NCBI GenBank assembly: GCA_900548195.1 | Contig: URJQ01000074.1 | Location: 1 to 15,246, forward strand | Reading direction: 5' to 3' | Length of the DNA: 15,246 nucleotides | DNA from: an uncultured Prevotella sp. | GTDB taxonomy: Bacteria; Bacteroidota; Bacteroidia; Bacteroidales; Bacteroidaceae | In this document: positions 1-7,220 of the stretch, one piece after another | Position numbering within the stretch: the first letter of the stretch is position 1 | How the letters are laid out: each line of letters opens with the position of its first letter | Notes under the pieces: model-generated | Databases searched by the model: none | Seen by the model: the letters and a program-made list of their open reading frames with translations, nothing else | What the model was told of the DNA's origin: nothing | Made by a program: the position numbers and the translations under genes

Positions 1-45
1 AAGAAAGTCGTATGGTAGGAACGTGTGTTTCGGATAAAATATAAT

Positions 46-90
46 AAAAGCCGCAGTTTGTAAACGCAAACTGTGGCTTTTTCATTTTTT
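46..90 (+). terminator. Rho-independent terminator of the upstream unit
   Basis: Bases 46-60 pair with 67-81 as a 15-bp stem with one G-T wobble around a 6-base loop. A T-rich tract (81-90) follows. It closes whatever gene lies left of the window. Bases 1-45 may hold that gene's last codons (frames stop at 35-37 and 42-44), but I cannot tell which frame is used. Confidence 0.85.
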
Positions 91-126
91 TTGTTTTAAA
101 TAGGAAATAATTAGTGGGTAATCTGC

Positions 127-154
127 TTGATTTCAGATAAAAGTTGTATATTTG
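127..154 (+). promoter_or_regulatory. Bacteroidetes-type promoter of the fucosidase gene
   Basis: TATATTTG at 147-154 matches the Bacteroidetes -7 consensus TAnnTTTG and is followed by CACC. TTG at 127-129 can serve as the -33 element with 17 bases between. Transcription would begin around 160, which places the TTG codon at 152 inside the promoter and leaves the ATG at 197 as the usable start. Confidence 0.7.
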
Positions 155-196
155 CACCGGAATAATCATTTACCAACCAAATATAATGATTCAATT

Positions 197-1552
197 ATGA
201 ATATACGACTAAAACTATACTCCGTAATCCTCTCTTTAGGGTGTTCATGCTTGACTGCTAATGCCACTGTGGTTCAGGACTTTATGAATGATGATAATAC
301 CACCGTTCAGCATTACAATCCTACGGCTGAGAATCTGGCGTCGCGCAAAGATTTTCAGGATGCTAAATTTGGAATATTCCTCCACTGGGGACTCTATAGT
401 ATGCTTGCCACAGGCGAATGGACAATGACTAATAAGGACCTGAATTATAAAGAATATGCGAAATTAGCATGTGGATTCTATCCTGCAAAGTTTGACGCAG
501 CCAAATGGGTTGCAGCTATCAAAGCGTCTGGAGCAAAATATATTTGCTTTACCACACGCCATCATGAAGGCTTTTCTATGTTTAAGTCGAAGTATTCTGA
601 CTATAACATAATGGATGCCACCCCTTTCCGTCGCGACATTCTAAAAGAACTTGCAGACGAATGTCATAAGCAAGGCATACGTCTTCACCTATATTATTCG
701 CACATCGACTGGTATCGTGAAGATGCTGTCTGGGGACGAACCGGACGCGGAACTGGTCGCCCGAATCCGCAAGGCAACTGGAAAAGCTATTATCAGTTTA
801 TGAATAATCAGTTAACGGAGTTGCTTACCAATTACGGCAAGGTAGGAGCAATATGGTTTGACGGTTGGTGGGATCAGGATGAAAACCCTGGGTTTGACTG
901 GCAGTTGCCTGAGCAATACGCATTGATTCACCGTCTTCAGCCTTCTTGCCTCGTGGGAAATAATCATCATCATACTCCTTTCGAAGGTGAGGACTTCCAG
1001 ATGTTTGAACGCGACCTTCCTGGTGAAAATAAGGCTGGACTCTCTGGACAGGACATCAGCAAACTTCCTTTGGAGACTTGCGAGACAATGAATGGAATGT
1101 GGGGCTATAAAATCACGGATCAGAATTATAAATCCACCAAGACATTGATACATTATCTCGTAAAGGCAGCTGGCAATAATGCTAACCTCCTTATGAATAT
1201 TGGTCCTCAGCCAGATGGCGAACTGCCAGCTGTTGCGCTTGAGCGCTTAAGCGAGATTGGTGAATGGATGAAAACTTATGGAGAAACAATCTACGGTACT
1301 CGTGGCGGTATTGTCGTGCCTCATGACTGGGGAGCAACTACTCAAAAGGGCAATCGTCTCTTCGTTCATATCCTCAATCTGCAGGATAAAAGTCTCTTCC
1401 TACCAGTGGGTAACTGCAAGATAAAGAATGCTTTCGACTTTGCCACAAAGCAAAAGATAAAAATTCAGAAATGCGAAGGTGGCATTGTGCTTTGCCTCGA
1501 TAAAGTGCCTACCGAAATTGATAAGGTCATTGAGGTCGTTATAGCGAAATAG
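197..1552 (+). CDS. Secreted alpha-L-fucosidase, glycoside hydrolase family 29
   Basis: This enzyme removes L-fucose from the non-reducing end of host or plant glycans, acting in the periplasm or at the cell surface. The protein has 451 residues. Residues 1-23 look like a signal peptide (basic start, hydrophobic core, ANA before a likely cleavage site); the SLGC around Cys16 is only a poor lipobox. GH29 landmarks are KFGIFLHWGLYS (57-68), FTTRHHEGFSMF (118-129), LYYSHIDWY (165-173) and IWFDGWW (219-225), where Asp222 is the expected nucleophile, then a conserved WGY (302-304) and LLMNIGPQPDG (331-341). A short C-terminal beta region follows, and no extra binding module is visible. I chose ATG 197 because the frame's upstream TTG at 152 overlaps the -7 box. 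The gene has its own promoter and no adjacent susC/susD genes, so it appears monocistronic. The GH29 subfamily, and so the linkage preference, cannot be decided by eye. Confidence 0.92.
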   Translation: MNIRLKLYSVILSLGCSCLTANATVVQDFMNDDNTTVQHYNPTAENLASRKDFQDAKFGIFLHWGLYSMLATGEWTMTNKDLNYKEYAKLACGFYPAKFDAAKWVAAIKASGAKYICFTTRHHEGFSMFKSKYSDYNIMDATPFRRDILKELADECHKQGIRLHLYYSHIDWYREDAVWGRTGRGTGRPNPQGNWKSYYQFMNNQLTELLTNYGKVGAIWFDGWWDQDENPGFDWQLPEQYALIHRLQPSCLVGNNHHHTPFEGEDFQMFERDLPGENKAGLSGQDISKLPLETCETMNGMWGYKITDQNYKSTKTLIHYLVKAAGNNANLLMNIGPQPDGELPAVALERLSEIGEWMKTYGETIYGTRGGIVVPHDWGATTQKGNRLFVHILNLQDKSLFLPVGNCKIKNAFDFATKQKIKIQKCEGGIVLCLDKVPTEIDKVIEVVIAK

Positions 1553-1553
1553 C

Positions 1554-1672
1554 GGTTTTGTTGTTTGGTGGTTTTGTTGTTTGGTTGATAGTCTATGCGT
1601 AAGCGTTTTTTCAAACAGCTAAACCACCAAACAATAAGATCACCAAATAACTAACAACCAAACGATGAAACC
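1554..1672. repeat. 16-bp tandem repeats arranged as an inverted pair
   Basis: The left arm has two perfect tandem copies of the 16-mer GGTTTTGTTGTTTGGT (1554-1569 and 1570-1585). The right arm has three degenerate copies in reverse orientation (about 1626-1641, 1642-1657, 1657-1672; 13, 11 and 13 of 16 matches). Bases 1561-1574 and 1621-1634 are a perfect 14-bp inverted repeat. A transcript reading through from the fucosidase gene could fold here, but there is no T-tract, so it is not a classical terminator. Confidence 0.8.
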
Positions 1673-1798
1673 ACCAGAATATAATAAAATCAGGATAATT
1701 TCACTCAAAATAACGTTTAGATTGTTACTTTTAGGTTAAAAATGCTACGAAATTGACGATTATCCAACTATTATTATTATTATATCATATTTTTTTCT

Positions 1799-1806
1799 TA
1801 CCTTTG
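1799..1806 (+). promoter_or_regulatory. -7 box of the histidine gene cluster
   Basis: TACCTTTG at 1799-1806 followed by CACA fits the Bacteroidetes -7 consensus and lies 40 bases before the hisH ATG. No clear -33 TTG is present at the usual distance; the upstream 25 bases are an AT-rich ATT repeat. It probably starts the hisHAF transcript. Confidence 0.6.
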
Positions 1807-1845
1807 CACAAAGTTTAAACCAACCAAGCAAAAATAATACTTGAG

Positions 1846-2448
1846 ATGAAAGTTTCGATAGTGAAATATAACGCCGGAAACATTTTCTCGGTCATAAATG
1901 CCGTAAAGCGACTCGGAATAGAACCTTTATGGACCGACAATGCCGACGAACTGATTTCTTCTGATTGCGTAATCTTCCCCGGACAGGGCGAGGCACGCAA
2001 TGCTATGGGGTATCTCAAATCACGCAACCTCGACACTCTGATTGCCGACTTAAAGCAACCTGTGCTTGGCATTTGTATCGGACAGCAGTTGCTCTGCAAG
2101 CATTCTGAGGAAGGTGACACCGACTGCATAGGAATTTTCCCAATCGATGTGAAAAGGTTTCAGCCTACTAAGCACGAGCAGAAGGTGCCGGCAATGGGAT
2201 GGAACTCTATATACGACCTCAAGTCACCACTCTTCAAGGGGTTGACTGAAAGGGATTACGTATATTTCGTTCACTCATATTACTGCGAGATGTGCGATTA
2301 CACCGCTGCAACGGCTGACTACATACTGCCTTACAGTGCTGCCCTGCATAAAGATAACTTCTTTGCCACGCAGTTTCATCCTGAAAAAAGTGGCGTAGTA
2401 GGTCATAAGATATTAAGTAACTTCATCGAAATTTCATCAGCCCAATGA
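1846..2448 (+). CDS. hisH: Imidazole glycerol phosphate synthase, glutaminase subunit HisH
   Basis: HisH hydrolyses glutamine and channels ammonia to HisF, which makes imidazole glycerol phosphate and AICAR in the fifth step of histidine synthesis. The 200-residue protein is a class I glutamine amidotransferase of normal length. The triad is visible: Cys77 in LGICIGQQ (74-81), and His178 and Glu180 in TQFHPEKSG (175-183). The oxyanion-strand region FPGQGEA is at 44-50 and the family motif VPAMGWN at 114-120. It is the first gene of the histidine cluster. Its TGA overlaps the ATG of hisA by four bases, so the two are translationally coupled. The partner gene hisF lies two genes downstream. The ATG at 1846 gives the expected MKVSIVKYNAGN start. 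Confidence 0.97.
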   Translation: MKVSIVKYNAGNIFSVINAVKRLGIEPLWTDNADELISSDCVIFPGQGEARNAMGYLKSRNLDTLIADLKQPVLGICIGQQLLCKHSEEGDTDCIGIFPIDVKRFQPTKHEQKVPAMGWNSIYDLKSPLFKGLTERDYVYFVHSYYCEMCDYTAATADYILPYSAALHKDNFFATQFHPEKSGVVGHKILSNFIEISSAQ

Positions 2449-3176
2449 TAGAACTCATCCCTGCCATTGACCTCATCGGAGGTAAATGCGTGCGCCTAAC
2501 TAAAGGCGACTACGACAGTAAAAAGGTTTACAACGAAGACCCTGTGGCTCAAGCGAAGGAGTTTGAAGCTAAGGGATTTCATCGACTGCACGTCGTTGAC
2601 CTTGACGGAGCAAAAAGCCATCATATCGTCAATGATGCTGTACTGCGCGAGATAACTGCCAATACCTCACTCGTGGTGGATTTCGGAGGTGGCATAAAGA
2701 CAGAAGAGGACATCCGCAAGGCTTTCGATGCCGGCGCAAGCATGGTGACTGTAGGTTCTATTGCGGTGACTAATCCGGAACTGTTCCTCTCTTGGCTCGA
2801 CAAATTCGGTCCCGAACGCATTATTCTCGGTGCCGATGTGCGCAATGGAATGGTTTCCATCAACGGATGGAAAGAGGACTCATCCGAGCATCTGCTTCCT
2901 TTCCTCAAGACCTATATGGAGCATGGAGTAAGAAATGTGCTCTGTACAGAAATCTCAAAGGACGGCACTCTGTCAGGTCCGGCAATAGACCTCTACAAGA
3001 GTATCATGCAAGCCTATCCTGAAATGTATCTGATAGCTTCGGGAGGCGTCTCTTGCAATGAGGATATTGAGGCACTGCAAGAAGCTAATATCCCTGCCGT
3101 GGTATTCGGAAAGGCTTACTACGAAGGAAAAATAGACATCGAGAGACTAAAGGCTTTCGGAATGTCGGGATTGTAG
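2445..3176 (+). CDS. hisA: ProFAR isomerase HisA
   Basis: HisA is a TIM-barrel enzyme that isomerises ProFAR to PRFAR, the substrate of HisF/HisH. The 243-residue length is typical. The N-terminal motif LIPAIDLIGGKCVRL carries the catalytic Asp9. The second acidic residue is Asp131 in LGADVRNG (128-135). The phosphate-binding loops FGGGIKT (80-86) and SGGVSCNEDI (199-208) and the motif SKDGTLSGP (171-179) are all present. It begins inside the hisH stop codon (ATGA overlap). A 38-base gap separates it from hisF, so the three genes very likely form one transcript. Nothing is unusual in the sequence. Confidence 0.97.
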   Translation: MIELIPAIDLIGGKCVRLTKGDYDSKKVYNEDPVAQAKEFEAKGFHRLHVVDLDGAKSHHIVNDAVLREITANTSLVVDFGGGIKTEEDIRKAFDAGASMVTVGSIAVTNPELFLSWLDKFGPERIILGADVRNGMVSINGWKEDSSEHLLPFLKTYMEHGVRNVLCTEISKDGTLSGPAIDLYKSIMQAYPEMYLIASGGVSCNEDIEALQEANIPAVVFGKAYYEGKIDIERLKAFGMSGL

Positions 3177-3214
3177 TTCTAATTTAGGGTTTAATATTAT
3201 TTCATATTTTGAAT

Positions 3215-3970
3215 ATGCTTGCAAAACGCATTATACCTTGTCTTGACGTAAAAAATGGAGAGACTGTAAAAGGAACTAACTTCGTAAACCTACGCTCTGC
3301 TGGCGACCCAGTGATGCTGGGAAAAGCTTACAGTGATGCTGGAGCTGACGAACTCGTCTATCTCGACATTACAGCTTCTCACGAAGGACGCAAGACTTTC
3401 ACGGATATGGTGACAAAAGTCGCTCTCGAAATAAATATCCCATTCACCGTTGGTGGCGGTATCAACGCTATAGAAGACGTGGACAGAATGCTCAGCGCTG
3501 GTGCAGACAAGGTCAGCATCAATAGTGCAGCGCTCAGAAGACCTGAGTTTATCGATGAGATAGCAGCCAAATTCGGCTCTCAAGTCTGCGTATGCGCCAT
3601 TGATGCCCGTAACGATGAAGATGGATGGCATTGTTATCTCAACGGAGGCAGAGTCAGAGTGGAGCGCACTCTGCTCGACTGGGCTAAGGAAGTAGCTGAT
3701 AGAGGAGCTGGAGAAATTCTCTTCACATCAATGGATCACGACGGTGTGAAGCAGGGATTTGCCAATGAAGCCCTCGCGCAACTTGCCGATATGCTACCTA
3801 TCCCTGTGATAGCAAGCGGTGGAGCCGGAAAGAAAGAGCATTTCAGAGATGCTTTCCTGAAGGGAAAAGCGGATGCTGCTCTCGCTGCAAGCGTATTTCA
3901 TTTCGGTGAAATTCCTATCCCTGAACTTAAGGAATACCTTCGCAAAGAGGGCATTAACGTCAGGATTTAG
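3215..3970 (+). CDS. hisF: Imidazole glycerol phosphate synthase, cyclase subunit HisF
   Basis: HisF is the TIM-barrel synthase subunit that uses ammonia from HisH to convert PRFAR to imidazole glycerol phosphate and AICAR. Starting at ATG 3215 the protein has 251 residues and begins MLAKRIIPCLDVKNG. This places the two catalytic aspartates at 11 and 130, the positions known from the Thermotoga enzyme. Other landmarks are TVGGGIN (78-84), FTSMDHDGVKQG and IASGGAGKKEHF. A TTG six bases upstream would add two residues but is a less likely start. The gene is the last of the tightly spaced hisHAF group; a 159-base gap follows before hisI. Confidence 0.97.
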   Translation: MLAKRIIPCLDVKNGETVKGTNFVNLRSAGDPVMLGKAYSDAGADELVYLDITASHEGRKTFTDMVTKVALEINIPFTVGGGINAIEDVDRMLSAGADKVSINSAALRRPEFIDEIAAKFGSQVCVCAIDARNDEDGWHCYLNGGRVRVERTLLDWAKEVADRGAGEILFTSMDHDGVKQGFANEALAQLADMLPIPVIASGGAGKKEHFRDAFLKGKADAALAASVFHFGEIPIPELKEYLRKEGINVRI

Positions 3971-4044
3971 TGCGGTTTCATTGCTAAGTAGATTGTCAGA
4001 ATAATAATGGTAAATCACCTTTTATTATTTATTGATTATCTAAA

Positions 4045-4052
4045 TAGTTTTG
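4045..4052 (+). promoter_or_regulatory. Possible -7 box for hisI-hisE
   Basis: TAGTTTTG at 4045-4052, in the 159-base gap between hisF and hisI, matches TAnnTTTG and lies 78 bases before the hisI ATG. No convincing -33 element is seen. It could give hisI and hisE an internal promoter; the match alone is weak evidence. Confidence 0.3.
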
Positions 4053-4129
4053 ATGACCCATATATATAGTCTCTGCTGAAACGATATAAAGTAACAACAA
4101 CAAACAACAATGTAAGAAGACATCACACT

Positions 4130-4441
4130 ATGAAAGTAGATTTTACGAAAGGTGGCGGTCTTGTACCTGCCATTATTCAGGATGCCGTGACCAAGAATGT
4201 GCTCATGCTCGGTTACATGAATGAGGGATCTCTCGCCAAGACGCTCGAGACGAAGAAGGTGACTTTCTGGAGCCGCTCTCGCAATACGCTTTGGACTAAG
4301 GGCGAGACAAGTGGTAACTTCCTCGACCTCGTGGATATCAAGGTCGATTGCGATAATGACACCCTGCTCGTAAAAGTCCATCCACACGGTCCTACTTGTC
4401 ATACTGGTACTGACACTTGCTGGGGCGAGGAAAATAAATAA
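4130..4441 (+). CDS. hisI: Phosphoribosyl-AMP cyclohydrolase HisI (stand-alone)
   Basis: HisI opens the purine ring of phosphoribosyl-AMP to give ProFAR, the third step of histidine synthesis; it is a cytoplasmic zinc and magnesium enzyme. The 103-residue protein carries LMLGYMN (25-31), the substrate-loop motif LWTKGETSGNFL (54-65), the metal-binding DCDND (73-77) and the zinc-ligand region CHTGTDTCW (90-98, Cys90 and Cys97). It ends shortly after CWGEEN. In the related Bacteroides proteins as I recall them, this point runs straight into the HisE domain as one HisIE protein of about 200 residues. Here a TAA stop and 73 bases separate the two. The domain itself looks intact, so it should be active. 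Confidence 0.95.
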   Translation: MKVDFTKGGGLVPAIIQDAVTKNVLMLGYMNEGSLAKTLETKKVTFWSRSRNTLWTKGETSGNFLDLVDIKVDCDNDTLLVKVHPHGPTCHTGTDTCWGEENK

Positions 4442-4514
4442 CTGCTTATCCATGCTGTCCTTCCGCGACCTCAGAAAGCAAGAATACAATAAACATTAAA
4501 CACAATAATAGAAA

Positions 4515-4829
4515 ATGGAAGAGAAAAATCCACTCTTGTTCCTTAGCGAACTACAAGACTTTATAGAAAAACGTCACGAAGAAATGCCGGAAGGCTCATA
4601 CACCACCAGCCTTTTCAATGACGGACTCAACAGAATGGCTCAGAAGGTGGGCGAGGAAGCTCTCGAACTCGTCATCGAAGCCACAAACGGAACTAACGAC
4701 CGCCTCATTTATGAAGGCGCTGATATGTTCTATCATCTCATCGTACTCCTCACGAGTAAAGGACTTCGCATAGAAGATCTTGCTAAGGAGCTCGCTGTGC
4801 GCCATGATCCTAATTGGCATAAGCACTGA
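4515..4829 (+). CDS. hisE: Phosphoribosyl-ATP pyrophosphohydrolase HisE (stand-alone)
   Basis: HisE removes pyrophosphate from phosphoribosyl-ATP, the second step of histidine synthesis, handing its product to HisI. The 104-residue protein is an all-alpha MazG-like fold. The motifs are MPEGSYTTSLF (24-34), the metal-binding VGEEALELVIEA (45-56, with Glu47, Glu48 and Glu51) and EGADMFYHLIVLL (67-79, with Asp70). The first residues MEEKNP resemble the linker of fused HisIE proteins, and HisI also ends in a similar acidic linker (EENK). The ATG at 4515 is the only sensible start. It is the last histidine gene here; hisG, hisD, hisC and hisB are not in this window. Confidence 0.95.
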   Translation: MEEKNPLLFLSELQDFIEKRHEEMPEGSYTTSLFNDGLNRMAQKVGEEALELVIEATNGTNDRLIYEGADMFYHLIVLLTSKGLRIEDLAKELAVRHDPNWHKH

Positions 4830-4903
4830 TTCGGGTTTCCTTGCTTCCGCTCCTTCTTCTGGCGAAAGATTAACAATAATACCCTAAACGTATAAGTATC
4901 AAA

Positions 4904-5584
4904 GTGTCACTAATAGATTATCACAAAGTCAATATCTATCATCAGGATGGTGATAACGTTCTCGAAAACGTTGATTTCAAAGTCAACGAGGGAGAATTTA
5001 TTTATATTATAGGCAAAGTGGGCTCTGGAAAGAGCTCCCTCTTGCGTAGCATCTATGCTGAACTCGACATCGAAGAGGCAGAGAATGCTGTCGTCTTGGG
5101 ACGCGATATGCTGAAACTCAAGCGCAAGGAGACTCCTGCTCTGCGTCGTGAGTTGGGCATCATCTTCCAGAATTTCCTCCTGCTCACTGATAGGTCTGTT
5201 TGCCAGAATCTTGAGTTTGTGCTCAAAGCCACTGGATGGAAAAAGGAGAATATCGAAAAGCGTATCGACGAAGTGCTCGAAAGCGTAGGAATGACAGAGG
5301 CTAAGCACAAGATGCCTTATCAGCTTTCTGGAGGCGAACAGCAACGCATTGCCATCGCTCGTTCCATACTCAATAATCCGAAGGTGATTCTTGCAGACGA
5401 ACCTACCGGAAATCTTGACCCAGAAACGGCAGACAATATCGTTGCTCTTCTCAAGGAAATCACTGCCACTGGCACCGCTGTAGTAATGACTACTCATAAT
5501 ATTCCGATGCTGGACAAATTCCCAGGAATCGTATATCAATGCCAGGATAGACAGATAAAAGATATCACTGAGCAATACAGATAG
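4904..5584 (+). CDS. ftsE: FtsE-type ABC transporter ATPase
   Basis: This is a 226-residue nucleotide-binding protein of the MacB/LolD/FtsE class. Visible motifs are Walker A GKVGSGKS (37-44), Q-loop Gln89 in FQNFLL, signature LSGGEQQR (141-148), Walker B VILADEP (161-167, catalytic Glu166), D-loop NLDPE and the H-loop His198. In division systems FtsE works with the membrane protein FtsX to control peptidoglycan hydrolases at the septum. FtsE is the likeliest identity because of its small size, its Walker A style and its place next to lysC-lysA, an arrangement I recall from Bacteroides. No ftsX is adjacent. The start must be the GTG at 4904; no in-frame ATG lies nearby upstream. A lipoprotein-export or macrolide-export ATPase is the alternative. 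Confidence 0.85.
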   Translation: MSLIDYHKVNIYHQDGDNVLENVDFKVNEGEFIYIIGKVGSGKSSLLRSIYAELDIEEAENAVVLGRDMLKLKRKETPALRRELGIIFQNFLLLTDRSVCQNLEFVLKATGWKKENIEKRIDEVLESVGMTEAKHKMPYQLSGGEQQRIAIARSILNNPKVILADEPTGNLDPETADNIVALLKEITATGTAVVMTTHNIPMLDKFPGIVYQCQDRQIKDITEQYR

Positions 5585-5614
5585 GCTTGTCGTTGTTTGT
5601 TCGTTTGACTGTTT

Positions 5615-5671
5615 AGTGGCAGTGTAAATAAGACAAAAAGCCGCCACTGTGCCAGCCGCGTTACCGGCTGG
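5615..5671 (+). promoter_or_regulatory. Foldable leader upstream of lysC
   Basis: Two hairpins can form in the 164 bases before the chosen lysC start. AGTGGC (5615-5620) pairs with GCCACT (5643-5648). An alternative pairing of CAGTG (5620-5624) with CACTG (5645-5649) is mutually exclusive with it. A 7-bp GC-rich hairpin, CCAGCCG (5652-5658) with CGGCTGG (5665-5671), follows. There is no T-tract, so it is not a simple terminator. A cis-acting role on lysC is an inference. Confidence 0.4.
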
Positions 5672-5748
5672 ATAACATAATGTCAAAACCTCAAAACAAC
5701 AAAGAAAACAACATTAACTCAAAACAAACAAAAATAATTCACAAGAAC

Positions 5749-7068
5749 ATGAAAGTAATGAAATTTGGAGGCACATCCGTAGGCTCACCACAGCGTATGC
5801 AGGATGTCTCTCAACTCATAACAAAGTCTGGAGAACCTACATTCGTAGTGCTCTCTGCTATGTCTGGAACGACAAACTCGCTCATTGAGGTGTGCGATTA
5901 CCTCTACAAGAAAAACTCTGACGGAGCTAATGAGGTCATCAACACCCTCGAAAAGAAATATATGAAGCACGTCGATGAGCTCTATTCCACTCAGGAAATG
6001 AAGGAGACCACTCGCAAGTTTCTTGCTGACGAGTTCCGTTATCTTCGTAGTTTCACCAAAGATATATTCACAAGTTTCGAAGAGAGAATTATCGTTGCTC
6101 AGGGGGAGGTAATCAGCACCAATATGGTGGTCAATTATCTCAAGGAGATTGGCATAAAGGCTTTGCTTATCGATGCACTCGACTTCATGCGTACTGACAA
6201 GAATGCTGAGCCTGACGCACCTTATATCAAGGAGCATCTCTCTGAGATAATGAGTGCCAATAAAGGTTATCAGATCTATATTACCCAGGGTTTCATCTGT
6301 CGTAATGCCTACGGAGAGGTGGACAATCTCCAGCGTGGAGGTTCTGATTACACCGCTTCTCTTATCGGTGCTGCTCTCATGGCTGATGAAATAATCATCT
6401 GGACCGATATTGACGGAATGCACAATAATGATCCTCGTATCGTCGATAAGACGGAAGCTGTGCATCAACTGCATTTCGAAGAGGCTGCAGAACTGGCTTA
6501 TTTCGGTGCTAAAATTCTCCACCCTACTTGCGTTCAACCTGCTAAGTTTACTGGCATTCCTGTCAGAATCAAGAACACTATGGACCCTGAGGCTGACGGA
6601 ACTGTAATCAACAATACTCTGAAACGTTGTGCTATCAAGGCCGTTGCCGCGAAAGACAATATCATTGCTATCAAGATTAAGTCTTCACGTATGCTTCTCG
6701 CCACTGGTTTCCTGCGCAAAGTGTTTGAAATATTTGAGAATTACAACACTCCTATCGACATGGTTACAACCTCAGAGGTAGGTATTAGTGTCAGCATCGA
6801 CAAATCGACTCATCTCGACCAAATCGTCAATGAACTGAAAAAGTACGGCACTGTCACAGTTGATAAGGATATGTGCATCATCTGCGTGGTGGGTGACCTC
6901 GAATGGAACAACGTAGGATTTGAAACTCTTGCTACAGATGCGATGCGTGACATTCCTGTAAGAATGATTTCATACGGTGGTTCAAACTACAACATCTCTT
7001 TCCTCATCAAGGAAGAAGACAAGAAAAGAGCCTTGCAGAATCTCTCCGCACAACTGTTCAATAAGTAA
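5749..7068 (+). CDS. lysC: Aspartokinase
   Basis: Aspartokinase phosphorylates aspartate, the committed step towards diaminopimelate, lysine, threonine and methionine. From ATG 5749 the protein has 439 residues and begins MKVMKFGGTSVGS, the expected kinase start. The frame is open to an ATG at 5680, but the extra 23 residues are a lysine/asparagine-rich stretch with no family counterpart, so I read that as leader. The kinase domain shows GFICRNAYG (181-189), LQRGGSDYTA (194-203), IWTDIDGMHNNDPR (217-230) and AELAYFGAKILHP (247-259). Two ACT regions follow from about residue 300, with DMVTTSEVGISVSID (337-351) as the likely effector site. It is a monofunctional enzyme with no homoserine dehydrogenase domain. 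It lies downstream of the ABC ATPase and upstream of lysA. ACT domains suggest feedback inhibition by an amino acid, most likely lysine. Confidence 0.95.
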   Translation: MKVMKFGGTSVGSPQRMQDVSQLITKSGEPTFVVLSAMSGTTNSLIEVCDYLYKKNSDGANEVINTLEKKYMKHVDELYSTQEMKETTRKFLADEFRYLRSFTKDIFTSFEERIIVAQGEVISTNMVVNYLKEIGIKALLIDALDFMRTDKNAEPDAPYIKEHLSEIMSANKGYQIYITQGFICRNAYGEVDNLQRGGSDYTASLIGAALMADEIIIWTDIDGMHNNDPRIVDKTEAVHQLHFEEAAELAYFGAKILHPTCVQPAKFTGIPVRIKNTMDPEADGTVINNTLKRCAIKAVAAKDNIIAIKIKSSRMLLATGFLRKVFEIFENYNTPIDMVTTSEVGISVSIDKSTHLDQIVNELKKYGTVTVDKDMCIICVVGDLEWNNVGFETLATDAMRDIPVRMISYGGSNYNISFLIKEEDKKRALQNLSAQLFNK

Positions 7069-7077
7069 TCTCCAGAA

Positions 7078-7163
7078 TCATATCCCTCGGTCTTCTAACG
7101 AAAGAAAATCATTCTTTCTGGCGTGAAAATAATACTCATGCTAAGCAGACTTGAGGGATATGA
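7078..7163 (+). promoter_or_regulatory. Stem-loop leader between lysC and lysA
   Basis: Bases 7078-7088 and 7153-7163 are a perfect 11-bp inverted repeat (core ATATCCCTC with GAGGGATAT). Inside it GTCT (7090-7093) can pair with AGAC (7147-7150) across a bulge, and GAAAGAA (7100-7106) with TTCTTTC (7112-7118) makes a nested hairpin with a 5-base loop. The whole 86-base unit could fold as one branched element between the two lysine genes. No T-tract follows. Function is unknown. Confidence 0.45.
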
Positions 7164-7220
7164 CACGGTAAAGCAACAGCACAACACACAATAATAATAC
7201 TACATTATACGTTATATAGA

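Noticed and set aside
152..196. A TTG start for the fucosidase that would add 15 residues.
   Set aside because: It overlaps the TAnnTTTG promoter box, and the extra residues would precede a normal signal peptide.
1554..1672. The repeats as a CRISPR array.
   Set aside because: The units are 16 bp, adjacent without spacers, and occur in both orientations; no cas gene is present.
4910..5686. A 258-codon open frame on the minus strand opposite the ABC ATPase gene.
   Set aside because: It is antisense to a gene with all ABC motifs intact, and its translation has no domain-like pattern.
5680..5748. An upstream ATG for lysC adding 23 residues.
   Set aside because: The added stretch is low-complexity Lys/Asn-rich sequence and the kinase family begins at MKVMKFGG; it is kept only as part of the leader.
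5785..6537. A 250-codon open frame on the minus strand opposite lysC.
   Set aside because: The aspartokinase motifs on the plus strand are complete; the antisense frame follows from codon bias and has no recognisable motif.
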